The notes beneath the pieces are model-generated. The model saw only the letters and a program-made list of their open reading frames with translations, made no database searches and was not told where the DNA came from. Below, in pieces: positions 1 through 7,793 of a DNA stretch of 10,612 nucleotides. A program made the translations under genes and the position numbers. Source of the stretch: Azoarcus sp031555955 (GTDB lineage Bacteria > Pseudomonadota > Gammaproteobacteria > Burkholderiales > Rhodocyclaceae); contig JAVBTY010000008.1 of NCBI GenBank assembly GCA_031555955.1, positions 1 to 10,612 of the forward strand, read 5' to 3'. The stretch's first letter is position 1, and the number at the start of each line of letters is the position of its first letter.

Positions 1-612
<612 letters not shown>

Positions 613-625
613 ATCCTGTCTTCTG

Positions 626-647
626 TCCTTGCTGGGGTGTGCAAGGA
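626..647 (-). promoter_or_regulatory. Perfect hairpin in the pncC-recA gap (recA leader)
   Basis: On the minus strand TCCTTGC, an 8-base loop ACACCCCA and GCAAGGA form a perfect 7-bp inverted repeat. It fills most of the gap, starting next to the pncC stop codon (648-650) and ending 13 bases before the recA ATG. The downstream arm contains AAGGA, the best Shine-Dalgarno-like string for recA, so folding could mask it. No run of T follows, which argues against a standard intrinsic terminator. Function is inference; it could also be chance or a protein-binding dyad. Confidence 0.4.
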
Positions 648-1196
648 TTATGGCACAGGGCTTGCAGTGTTGGCGCGGGCGCAGCCATCGCCGGAGGCGT
701 CCGCACAGGCGCCGCCAGAGGCATCAATGAGCGCCCGCAACGCGGAGGCCACCGTCTGGCGGCGCACCGCCTCACGGTCGCCGCCGAAATGCCGGGCCAC
801 GACCCCGATTCCGCCCCCGCGCACACCCCAGCCGATGAATACGGCGCCGACCGGTTTTTCCACGCTGCCGCCGCCCGGCCCGGCGATGCCAGAAACCGCC
901 ACGGCGATCTGCGCCCTGCTGTGGCGCAGCGCGCCCGCCACCATCTCCGTTACCGTTGCCGCGCTCACCGCGCCGTGCCTGGCGAGCGTCGCCTCCGCAA
1001 CCCCAAGCATTTCACGCTTGGCCGCATTCGAATACGTAATGAAACCGCGCTCAAACCATTCCGAGCTGCCCGCCGTCGCGGTCACCGTTTCGGCGATCCA
1101 GCCGCCGGTGCAGGACTCCGCCGTCGCCAGCGTCCAGCCGCGTGCGCGCAACGCCGCGCCCAGTTCGCGCGAAAGAAGTTCCAGTCCGGCATCCAT
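648..1196 (-). CDS. pncC: Nicotinamide-nucleotide amidohydrolase PncC (CinA C-terminal domain family)
   Basis: This 182-residue cytoplasmic protein matches the CinA C-terminal domain as a stand-alone enzyme, which deamidates NMN to nicotinate mononucleotide in pyridine nucleotide recycling. Family signatures visible are TAESCTGG at 25-32 with its conserved serine, the stretch GFITYSNAAKREMLGV at 51-66, and the glycine-rich VSGIAGPGGG at 101-110 followed by KPVGAVFIGW. The N-terminal molybdopterin-binding-like domain of full CinA is absent. I chose the ATG at 1196 because GGGTGA lies 4 bases upstream of the short spacer before it and overlaps the pgpA stop codon, 4 bases away, implying translational coupling. 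A TTG at 1220 would add eight residues. The last 22 residues form an Ala/Gly/Ser-rich tail with two cysteines that does not look like family core. The older name cinA is often used; a link to competence is not implied. Confidence 0.93.
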   Translation of the reverse strand: MDAGLELLSRELGAALRARGWTLATAESCTGGWIAETVTATAGSSEWFERGFITYSNAAKREMLGVAEATLARHGAVSAATVTEMVAGALRHSRAQIAVAVSGIAGPGGGSVEKPVGAVFIGWGVRGGGIGVVARHFGGDREAVRRQTVASALRALIDASGGACADASGDGCARANTASPVP

Positions 1197-1200
1197 CGCA

Positions 1201-1680
1201 TCACCCGGCGAAATGAACAAGCACGGCCAGCACCAGTACGGTATAGCCCGCGGCGAGCAGGTCGTCGAGCATCACGGCGAAGCCGCCGCTGAGCTGGCGG
1301 TCGGCCCAGCGCACCGGCGGCGGCTTGACGATATCGAAGAAGCGGAACAGCAGCACCGCCACGCCCTGCCAGGCCAGCGTGGCGGGCGCGAACAGCAGCA
1401 CCAGCCAGGTGGCGACCATTTCATCCCACACGATCGCGCCGTGGGCGGGCACGCCCAGCGCGCGGCCGGTACGTTCGGCGGCGATGATGCCCGCGACGAA
1501 CAGGCTGACAAGCAGCGCAAGAAATACCGCTTCCGACACCGGGGCGCGGATCAGCGGGTAAAGCAGCCACGCCAGCAGCGTCCCGAACGTGCCGGGCGCT
1601 TTCGGCGCGAGGCCGGAACCGAAGCCGAGCGAGATGAAATGGGCGGGATGGCTGAACAGCAGGCGGGCGGTTGGGCGCAT
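1201..1680 (-). CDS. pgpA: Phosphatidylglycerophosphatase A
   Basis: PgpA removes the phosphate from phosphatidylglycerol-phosphate to give phosphatidylglycerol, at the inner membrane. The 159-residue product has the family signatures GFGSGLAPKAPGTFGTL at 19-35, IVWDE at 83-87 with the acidic pair D86/E87, and FRFFDIVKPPPVRWAD then GGFAVMLDDLLAAG at 132-145. Several hydrophobic stretches (about 36-66, 89-113 and 143-157) fit membrane insertion. The ATG at 1680 gives MRPTARLLFSHPAHF, the usual family start. The frame stays open to 1881, but that upstream part is unlike PgpA and would make the protein 67 residues too long. Its ribosome binding site is poor. pncC starts 4 bases after its stop, so the two are probably translated from one message. 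Many proteobacteria have thiL just upstream; here the rml genes occupy that side. Confidence 0.95.
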   Translation of the reverse strand: MRPTARLLFSHPAHFISLGFGSGLAPKAPGTFGTLLAWLLYPLIRAPVSEAVFLALLVSLFVAGIIAAERTGRALGVPAHGAIVWDEMVATWLVLLFAPATLAWQGVAVLLFRFFDIVKPPPVRWADRQLSGGFAVMLDDLLAAGYTVLVLAVLVHFAG

Positions 1681-1742
1681 ATCGGTTGTCGTGAAACCCG
1701 TTCGCGATCCTGGCGGGCGGATATTGTTCCGGGTGGAAACGG

Positions 1743-1772
1743 ATAAAAATAACGCTTGCGCAAGGATAAGCG
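1743..1772 (-). terminator. Possible weak terminator between rmlD and pgpA
   Basis: On the minus strand CGCTT (1772-1768) and AAGCG (1757-1753) can pair across a 10-base loop and are followed at once by TTATTTTTATCC, an A/T-rich string that stands out in this GC-rich region. An overlapping 10-base palindrome CTTGCGCAAG is at 1755-1764. The short 5-bp stem makes this a weak call. The same A/T-rich patch could instead be the -10 region of a pgpA promoter, although I find no convincing -35 box. Confidence 0.3.
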
Positions 1773-1882
1773 AAACGTCTTGCCCATTCTGGCTCCGCAT
1801 GGGTCTGCCGGTCTGCGGGCCCGGCGCGCTGGCAAGGCCGGATGCGCTCATATCGCACGGCCCGCCGCGGGGGCGCATCATG

Positions 1883-1962
1883 CCGGACAGGTTCAGCCGG
1901 TGGCCGGATGTCCGGGGATATCTCCCGCCGCAAACGCACGGTCGGGCAATTCCGCATCCGGC
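1883..1962 (-). repeat. CCGG-rich inverted repeats just after rmlD (REP-like arms)
   Basis: Two overlapping dyads fill the start of the 284-base gap (1681-1964) between rmlD and pgpA. GCCGGATG at 1903-1910 is the exact inverse of CATCCGGC at 1955-1962, which starts 2 bases past the rmlD stop; the arms are separated by 44 bases. CCGGACA at 1883-1889 is the exact inverse of TGTCCGG at 1909-1915. The two stems share bases and so compete. Read on the minus strand, the first arm continues as GCCGGATGCGG and the other reads CATCCGGCC, which resembles enterobacterial REP/PU arms, though the spacer is longer. Function is inference: 3' end structure for the rml transcript, or a dispersed repeat. Confidence 0.35.
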
Positions 1963-1964
1963 TG

Positions 1965-2855
1965 TTAACAGATTTCCTCGATGCAGCGGCGCAGGCTGTG
2001 CCGCCAGTCGGGCAGTTCAATACCGAAGCGGGTTTTCAGCCGTTGCTGGTCGAGGCGCGAATTCGCCGGACGGCGGGCAGGCGTCGGATAGTCGGCGGTG
2101 GCGATGGGTTCGACCGTGCCAACCGCCAGACGGCGGTCGGGGCGGCAGCGCCGCGCTTCGTCAAAGATCGCCACGGCAAAATCGCGCCAGTGGGTCGCGC
2201 CACCGCCAGCAAGATGGAACAGCCCGGATTCGAAGCGCGCCGCGTGCCGTTCGGCCATCGCCTGGGCGGTGGCGAGCGCGGTGGCATCGGCGATGTTGCG
2301 CGCCCAGGTCGGCGCGCCGGTCTGGTCCGCGACCACCCGCAGGCTTTCGCGCTCGGTCCCCAGGCGCAGCATGGTGCGGACGAAATTGCCGCCACGCGCG
2401 GCGTATACCCAGGTGGTGCGGAAGATCAGGTGGTCGCAGCCGGCGGCGGCAATCGCCTGTTCGCCGGCAAGCTTGCTGCGGCCATAAGCGTTGAGCGGCG
2501 CGACCGGGTCGTCTTCGACATAAGGCGTGGGTTTGCTGCCGTCGAACACGTAGTCGGTGGAAAAGTGCACCAGCAGCGCGTCGTGAGCGCGCGCGGCACG
2601 AGCAAGCTCGCCCACGGCGTCGCCGTTGACGCGGGTCGCCAGAGCCTCTTCGTTTTCGGCACGGTCCACGGCGGTGTAGGCGGCGGCGTTGATGATGACG
2701 TCGGGGAGGATTTCCGCCACCCGGGCGGCAAGCGTCTCGGGGCGGGAAAGATCGCAGGCGGCGCGGTCGAGGGCGACAACCTCGCCCAGCGGCATCAAGC
2801 CACGGGCAAGCTCCCACCCTACCTGACCGGTGGCGCCGGTGAGCATCAACCTCAT
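1965..2855 (-). CDS. rmlD: dTDP-4-dehydrorhamnose reductase
   Basis: RmlD (RfbD) is the last enzyme of dTDP-L-rhamnose synthesis, reducing dTDP-4-keto-L-rhamnose with NAD(P)H in the cytoplasm. The 296-residue product, usual for the family, is an extended short-chain dehydrogenase. It has the Rossmann glycine motif LTGATGQVG at 5-13, D-V-I-I-N-A-A-A-Y-T-A-V-D at 52-64, the catalytic threonine in FSTDYVFDG at 98-106, and the catalytic pair Y124/K128 in AYGRSK. The C-terminal substrate region has TADYPTPARRPANSRLD at 253-269, typical of RmlD. The ATG at 2855 begins MRLMLTGATG and is the only sensible start. It is last in the rml cluster, 24 bases after the rmlC stop, in the same direction. Its sequence is intact. 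Confidence 0.97.
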   Translation of the reverse strand: MRLMLTGATGQVGWELARGLMPLGEVVALDRAACDLSRPETLAARVAEILPDVIINAAAYTAVDRAENEEALATRVNGDAVGELARAARAHDALLVHFSTDYVFDGSKPTPYVEDDPVAPLNAYGRSKLAGEQAIAAAGCDHLIFRTTWVYAARGGNFVRTMLRLGTERESLRVVADQTGAPTWARNIADATALATAQAMAERHAARFESGLFHLAGGGATHWRDFAVAIFDEARRCRPDRRLAVGTVEPIATADYPTPARRPANSRLDQQRLKTRFGIELPDWRHSLRRCIEEIC

Positions 2856-2879
2856 TCGTTCGGCCTCATCCGGTCGATT

Positions 2880-3425
2880 TCATTCATAGACTTCGGCGCG
2901 GGCGAGCGGCGTGCCTTCGCGGTCTTTCGCCGCAAGCAGCGGTTCGCCCTTGAGCGGCCAATCAATGCCAAGCGTCGGATCGTTCCACGCCAGGCTGCGT
3001 TCGTGCCCGGGCGCGTAGTAGTCGGTGGTCTTGTAGAGAAAATCGGCCACATCGGACAACACCAGAAAGCCGTGAGCGAAACCGGGCGGCACCCACATCT
3101 GGCGATTGTTTTCCGCCGACAGCTCGACACCCACCCAGCGGCCGAAGGTGGGCGAGGCGCGGCGCAGATCGACGGCGACGTCGAACACCGCGCCAGCGGT
3201 CACGCGGACGAGTTTCCCCTGCGGCTGGCGGATCTGGTAGTGCAGGCCGCGCAGCACGCCGCGTGCCGAGCGGGAGTGGTTGTCCTGCACGAATTGCACA
3301 TCGGTGCCGGTCAGGTCGCGGAATGCGCGCGCGTTGAAGCTTTCCATGAAAAAGCCGCGCGCATCGCCGAACACTTTCGGTTCCAGCACCCATACATCGG
3401 GAATTCCGGTTTGCCAGGCGCGCAT
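2880..3425 (-). CDS. rmlC: dTDP-4-dehydrorhamnose 3,5-epimerase
   Basis: RmlC (RfbC) epimerises dTDP-4-keto-6-deoxy-D-glucose at C3 and C5, the third step to dTDP-L-rhamnose. The 181-residue product is full length for this cupin family. Motifs in order are EPKVFGDARGFFMESF at 15-30, QDNHSRSARGVLRGLHYQ at 47-64 with the catalytic histidine H62, a conserved lysine K71 in QGKLVRV, WVPPGFAHGF at 111-120, the active-site tyrosine region YKTTDYYAPGHE at 131-142, and a conserved aspartate near 168 in AAKDREG. Beta-jellyroll layout and residue spacing agree with characterised RmlC enzymes. The ATG at 3425 is one base beyond the rmlA stop codon, so translation is probably coupled to rmlA. Confidence 0.97.
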   Translation of the reverse strand: MRAWQTGIPDVWVLEPKVFGDARGFFMESFNARAFRDLTGTDVQFVQDNHSRSARGVLRGLHYQIRQPQGKLVRVTAGAVFDVAVDLRRASPTFGRWVGVELSAENNRQMWVPPGFAHGFLVLSDVADFLYKTTDYYAPGHERSLAWNDPTLGIDWPLKGEPLLAAKDREGTPLARAEVYE

Positions 3426-3426
3426 T

Positions 3427-4335
3427 TCAGAACACCTTGTCTTCGAGCAGGCGCAGCAGATACTGGCCGTAGCCGTTTTTCTCCAGCGGCCGCGCCAGGT
3501 CGCGCAACTGGTCGTCGCCGATCCAGCCCGCGCGCCAAGCGAGCTCTTCCGGGCAGGCGATCTTCAAGCCCTGACGCTTTTCGATGGTGTGGATGAACAG
3601 GCCGGCTTCGAGCAGGCTCTCGTGCGTGCCGGTATCCAGCCAGGCATGGCCGCGCCCCATCACCTGCACGTCCAGTTCGCCCCATTCGAGATAGCGGCGA
3701 TTGACGTCGGTGATTTCCAGTTCGCCACGGGCGCTGGGCTTGAGCCCGCGAGCGATGTCGGCCACGCGCTCGTCGTAGAAATACAGCCCGGTGACCGCGT
3801 AGCGGCTCTTCGGCTTCGCCGGTTTTTCTTCCAGGCTGACGGCGCGGCCGGCGGCATCGAACTCGACCACGCCATAGCGTTCCGGATCATGCACCGGGTA
3901 GGCGAACACGGTAGCGCCGCGCGCGCGCGTCGCGCGCAGATCGGAGGCGAAGTCGTGGCCGTAGAACAGGTTGTCGCCAAGCACCAGCGCCGACGGCTGG
4001 CCGGCGAGAAAATCCTCGCCGATCAGAAAGGCCTGCGCCAGGCCGTCCGGGCTGGGCTGCACGGCATAGCTCAGGCGCAGCCCCCAGCGCGCGCCATCGC
4101 CGAGCAGTTGCTCGAAGCGCGGCGTGTCCTGCGGCGTCGAGATGATGAGAATGTCGCGGATACCCGCCAGCATCAGCGTGGTGAGCGGGTAGTAGACCAT
4201 CGGTTTGTCATAGACCGGCAGCAGTTGCTTGGATAGCGCCAGCGTGGCCGGATGCAGCCGGGTGCCGGAGCCGCCGGCGAGGATGATGCCCTTGCGGGCC
4301 ATCGGGTTCGTGCTTGTCATGATTGGGTTCGTCAT
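3427..4335 (-). CDS. rmlA: Glucose-1-phosphate thymidylyltransferase
   Basis: RmlA (RfbA) joins glucose-1-phosphate to dTTP to make dTDP-glucose, the committed and feedback-inhibited step of the rhamnose pathway. The 302-residue protein has the nucleotide-binding signature GGSGTRLHP at 21-29, SKQLLPVYDKPMVYYPL at 35-51, QPSPDGLAQAF at 93-103, the metal-binding aspartate D121 in LGDNLFYGHD, EEKP at 169-172, and GRGHAWLDTGTHESL at 227-241. Three in-frame ATGs exist at 4335, 4320 and 4302. The third gives MARKGIILAGG and 291 residues, closer to the usual family start; the first has AGGAT immediately before it. The extra N-terminal residues look like an imperfect repeat (MTNPI, MTSTNP), so the true start is uncertain while the gene is not. 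H28 replaces the commoner tyrosine of TRLYP. The stop is one base from the rmlC start. Confidence 0.96.
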   Translation of the reverse strand: MTNPIMTSTNPMARKGIILAGGSGTRLHPATLALSKQLLPVYDKPMVYYPLTTLMLAGIRDILIISTPQDTPRFEQLLGDGARWGLRLSYAVQPSPDGLAQAFLIGEDFLAGQPSALVLGDNLFYGHDFASDLRATRARGATVFAYPVHDPERYGVVEFDAAGRAVSLEEKPAKPKSRYAVTGLYFYDERVADIARGLKPSARGELEITDVNRRYLEWGELDVQVMGRGHAWLDTGTHESLLEAGLFIHTIEKRQGLKIACPEELAWRAGWIGDDQLRDLARPLEKNGYGQYLLRLLEDKVF

Positions 4336-4387
4336 ATCCTGGATTTATTGTCCATTACCCCGGACGCCCTGGGGAAAGGGCTTGCCG

Positions 4388-4939
4388 TCATTGTTCCTTG
4401 AGAATAAAGGTCGTGCGTAGCGGCAGTTCCACGCCGCGCTGCGTATCGCGCAGCCTGACTTCTACCGCCCAGGTTCCCGGCGGGTCGCCCGGATCGCCCG
4501 AGAAAACCGTTACGGGCGCGGACAGGTACAGACTGTGCGAAGGGCCGCCGACGGGCCCGGCGTGGCACGTCATGTCCTTGCGGGAGAACGTCACCTTGCC
4601 TGCGGGAGAGGATATCTGCACGTCGCACATGATTTTTGCGTTGCCCTGCGCGTCCTGCTCCGGACTGGAGAAAAAGATGAGGACGAACACCTTTTTCCCG
4701 TATGGCACGGTATCGGCAATCCTGAAGCTCGGCGTTGTTTCGGGCGGTGTCTTCCACTTTTTCTCCCAGTCCTCATCGATGGTGGCAAGCAGGGAGCCCG
4801 CGAAACCGTTCATCGATTTCATCGATTCCGTTTCGGCAACCGGCTTGCCGTCACGGTCACGCCAGTAACCGGCATTCTGGGAAAAGGCGGGTGATGCAGC
4901 GAGCACGGCCAGCAATGCGGCGAGACAGAAAGTTTTCAT
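4388..4939 (-). CDS. Uncharacterised exported protein inside the rml operon
   Basis: I do not recognise a named family. The 183-residue product starts MKTFCLAALLAVLAASPAFS, a clear Sec signal peptide with probable cleavage after S20, so the mature protein should be periplasmic or secreted. There is no lipobox and no later membrane segment. The mature part opens with GYWRDRDGKPV, followed by SMKSMNGFAGSLL and DEDWEKKWKTPPETTPSF. Two cysteines, C105 (IMCDV) and C125 (MTCHAG), could form a disulfide. The end, GTWAVEVRLRDTQRGVELPLRTTFIL at 156-181, alternates like a beta strand-rich sandwich domain. I recall similar unnamed proteobacterial proteins of this size, but that is memory, not a search. 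The frame is open to 5050; I chose the ATG at 4939 because the signal peptide begins there. It lies 49 bases after rmlB and about 52 before rmlA, and looks richer in A/T than its neighbours. Confidence 0.85.
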   Translation of the reverse strand: MKTFCLAALLAVLAASPAFSQNAGYWRDRDGKPVAETESMKSMNGFAGSLLATIDEDWEKKWKTPPETTPSFRIADTVPYGKKVFVLIFFSSPEQDAQGNAKIMCDVQISSPAGKVTFSRKDMTCHAGPVGGPSHSLYLSAPVTVFSGDPGDPPGTWAVEVRLRDTQRGVELPLRTTFILKEQ

Positions 4940-4988
4940 GGCGGTATGCAGTGGCAGGAAACGGGGGGCCGCGGGAAACCTGGCGTTC

Positions 4989-6047
<1,059 letters not shown>

Positions 6048-6113
6048 GTTGTCATTCCGGGCAAAAAAGGGGCGGACACGGCCAAACAGGGAAACAAAGC
6101 GCCGCCGCGCGGC

Positions 6114-6155
6114 TAGAATGCACGTTTTCGCGGCGCGCCGAAAAGCGCGATTCTA
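6114..6155. promoter_or_regulatory. 42-base imperfect dyad with a -10-like box at each end, between rmlB and dacB
   Basis: The 163-base divergent spacer (6048-6210) contains TAGAAT at 6114-6119 mirrored by ATTCTA at 6150-6155, and TTTTCG at 6125-6130 mirrored by CGAAAA at 6139-6144, all about the same centre. TAGAAT differs from the sigma-70 -10 consensus TATAAT by one base. The plus copy reads toward dacB, with GAAACA 17 bases upstream as a poor -35; the minus copy reads toward rmlB with no good -35. Two 10-base palindromes are at 6104-6113 and 6131-6140. Either face-to-face promoters or a regulator site would fit; both are inference. Confidence 0.4.
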
Positions 6156-6201
6156 CCCGCAAGCCCGTTCCGCGAAACGGCGGGACCCTGTTTCCGGTTT
6201 C

Positions 6202-6205
6202 AGGA
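6202..6205 (+). promoter_or_regulatory. Ribosome binding site deciding the dacB start
   Basis: AGGA lies 5 bases before the ATG at 6211, a normal Shine-Dalgarno spacing. An alternative in-frame ATG at 6205 overlaps this box and has no site of its own, so 6211 is preferred. An earlier in-frame ATG at 6118 would put about 31 extra residues before the signal peptide. Confidence 0.6.
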
Positions 6206-6210
6206 TGTTC

Positions 6211-7734
6211 ATGCTCCGTCACAATACCGGGGCCCGTTGCGGCCCTTTCCGCCTTCCGCGCCGCACGCTGTTCGCGCTGTGCCTGCTCGGCTGGGCGTTT
6301 CCCGTTTTCGCCGCGATACCGGCGGTGGTGCGCGCCGCCCTCGATACGGCGCGCATTCCGCCCGGCGCGGTATCGGTCTGGGTGCAGCCGGTGGACGAGG
6401 CGCAGCCGCTGCTGGCCGAAAATGCGCAGCAGCCGATGAATCCGGCATCGGTCATGAAGCTGGTCACCAGCTTCGCCGCCTTCGAGCGCCTCGGCCCCGC
6501 CCATACCTGGACGACGGCGCTGGCCACCACCGGCGTTATCCGCCAGGGCGTGCTGCGCGGCGATCTGTACCTGATTGGCGGCGGCGATCCGGAACTGACT
6601 TACGAGCGCGTATGGAAACTGCTGCGCCAGGCGCGCGCGGTGGCGGGCATCGACACCATCCAGGGCGACATCGTGCTCGACGGCTCCGCGCTAAACCTGC
6701 CGCCGCACGACCCCGACGCCTTCGATGGCCGCGGGCTGCGGCCGTACAACGCGGGCCCCTCGGCCCTGCTGCTGAACTACAACGCGCTGCAGCTGACGCT
6801 GATCCCCTCCAGCCAGAGCGGCGGGGCCGTGGCGCTCAGCGCCGATCCGCCGCTGGCCGGACTGGCCGTGGACAACCGCCTGCGCGCCACCGGCGGCCCC
6901 TGCGGAACCTGGTACGCCGCGCTGGATGCGCGTCTGGAGCCCGGCCCGCGCCTGGTGCTCGATGGCGGCCTGCCCGCCAGCTGCGGCCGCCGCGACTGGA
7001 GCGCCGCCCCGCTGTCCGCGCGCGAATACGGCCCCGCCCTGCTCGCCGCGCTGTGGAAAGAGGCGGGGGGACGGCTCGAAGGCAAAGTGCGCAACGGTTC
7101 CGCGCCCGCCGACGCGGCGGGGCTGCTGGAAGAGCCCTCCGCGCCGCTGGCCGATGTGGTGCGCGACATGAACAAGTGGTCCAACAACGTCATTGCCCGC
7201 CAGCTGCTCGCCACGCTGGGCCATGCCGATACCGCGCCGCTCAGTGTCGCGGCGGCGGGCGCATCCGCCAGTCTGCCCGTTACCGCCAGCCCGCCCGACA
7301 TGGTGCAGGGCGGCGCGCGCGCCGCCTTCGCCGCGCTGGCCCGCGCGGGCATCGACACCGCCGGGCTGGTGATTGAAAACGGCGCGGGCCTCTCGCGCGC
7401 CGAACGCATCCGCGCCGATACCCTGGGCCGCCTGCTTGCCGCCGTGTGGCGGCGGCCGTGGATGCCCGAATTCATCGCCGCGCTGCCCGTGGCCGGACTC
7501 GACGGCACCGCCCGCCGCCGCCTCGACGGCAGTCCCGCCAGCGGACAGGCGCACATCAAAACCGGCACCATCGACGGCGTGCGCGCCATGGCCGGTTACG
7601 TGCTCGCCCGCGACGGCCGCCGCTACGCGGTGGTAATGATGGTCAACCACCCCCTGGCCGCCGCCAGCAAGGCGGCGCAGGACAGCCTGCTGGAATGGGT
7701 CTGGATGGGCGCGGGACATCTCCCCGCCCACTGA
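6211..7734 (+). CDS. dacB: D-alanyl-D-alanine carboxypeptidase/endopeptidase (PBP4 type)
   Basis: This periplasmic low-molecular-weight penicillin-binding protein of the peptidase S13 family trims D-alanine from stem peptides and cuts DD-crosslinks in peptidoglycan. The 507-residue product has an N-terminal signal peptide (basic residues 14-19, hydrophobic core about 20-34, probable cleavage after VFA at 34). The active-site motifs are SVMK at 80-83 with nucleophile S80, SNN at 324-326 in KWSNNVIARQLL, and KTG at 450-452 in HIKTGTIDGVRAMAGY. The long stretch between the first two motifs holds the accessory domains II and III typical of PBP4, including GDLYLIGGGDPELT at 117-130. Length is slightly above that of E. 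coli DacB. It is divergent from rmlB, and phnA starts 59 bases downstream on the same strand. All catalytic residues are present, so it should be active. Confidence 0.95.
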   Translation: MLRHNTGARCGPFRLPRRTLFALCLLGWAFPVFAAIPAVVRAALDTARIPPGAVSVWVQPVDEAQPLLAENAQQPMNPASVMKLVTSFAAFERLGPAHTWTTALATTGVIRQGVLRGDLYLIGGGDPELTYERVWKLLRQARAVAGIDTIQGDIVLDGSALNLPPHDPDAFDGRGLRPYNAGPSALLLNYNALQLTLIPSSQSGGAVALSADPPLAGLAVDNRLRATGGPCGTWYAALDARLEPGPRLVLDGGLPASCGRRDWSAAPLSAREYGPALLAALWKEAGGRLEGKVRNGSAPADAAGLLEEPSAPLADVVRDMNKWSNNVIARQLLATLGHADTAPLSVAAAGASASLPVTASPPDMVQGGARAAFAALARAGIDTAGLVIENGAGLSRAERIRADTLGRLLAAVWRRPWMPEFIAALPVAGLDGTARRRLDGSPASGQAHIKTGTIDGVRAMAGYVLARDGRRYAVVMMVNHPLAAASKAAQDSLLEWVWMGAGHLPAH

Positions 7735-7793
7735 CCGCCGCGCCAGCATGGCCACCTTTTCATCAATCTCAACCGCAATGCACGGATATCCCC

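Noticed and set aside
1681..1881. 67-codon upstream extension of pgpA
   Set aside because: The PgpA family begins at MRPTAR (1680). The upstream residues match nothing recognisable and have no supporting ribosome binding site.
1842..3596. Long plus-strand open frame of 584 codons opposite rmlD and rmlC
   Set aside because: It lies antisense to two clearly recognisable enzymes with intact motifs. Long antisense frames are expected in GC-rich DNA, and its translation shows no coherent domain.
4366..4381. Small inverted repeat GCCCT/AGGGC upstream of rmlA
   Set aside because: The 5-bp stem with a 6-base loop and no T run is too weak to call a terminator or attenuator in DNA of this composition.
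7735..7793. Possible promoter between dacB and phnA
   Set aside because: No convincing -35/-10 pair was found in the 59 bases, so phnA may be transcribed with dacB or from a promoter within it.
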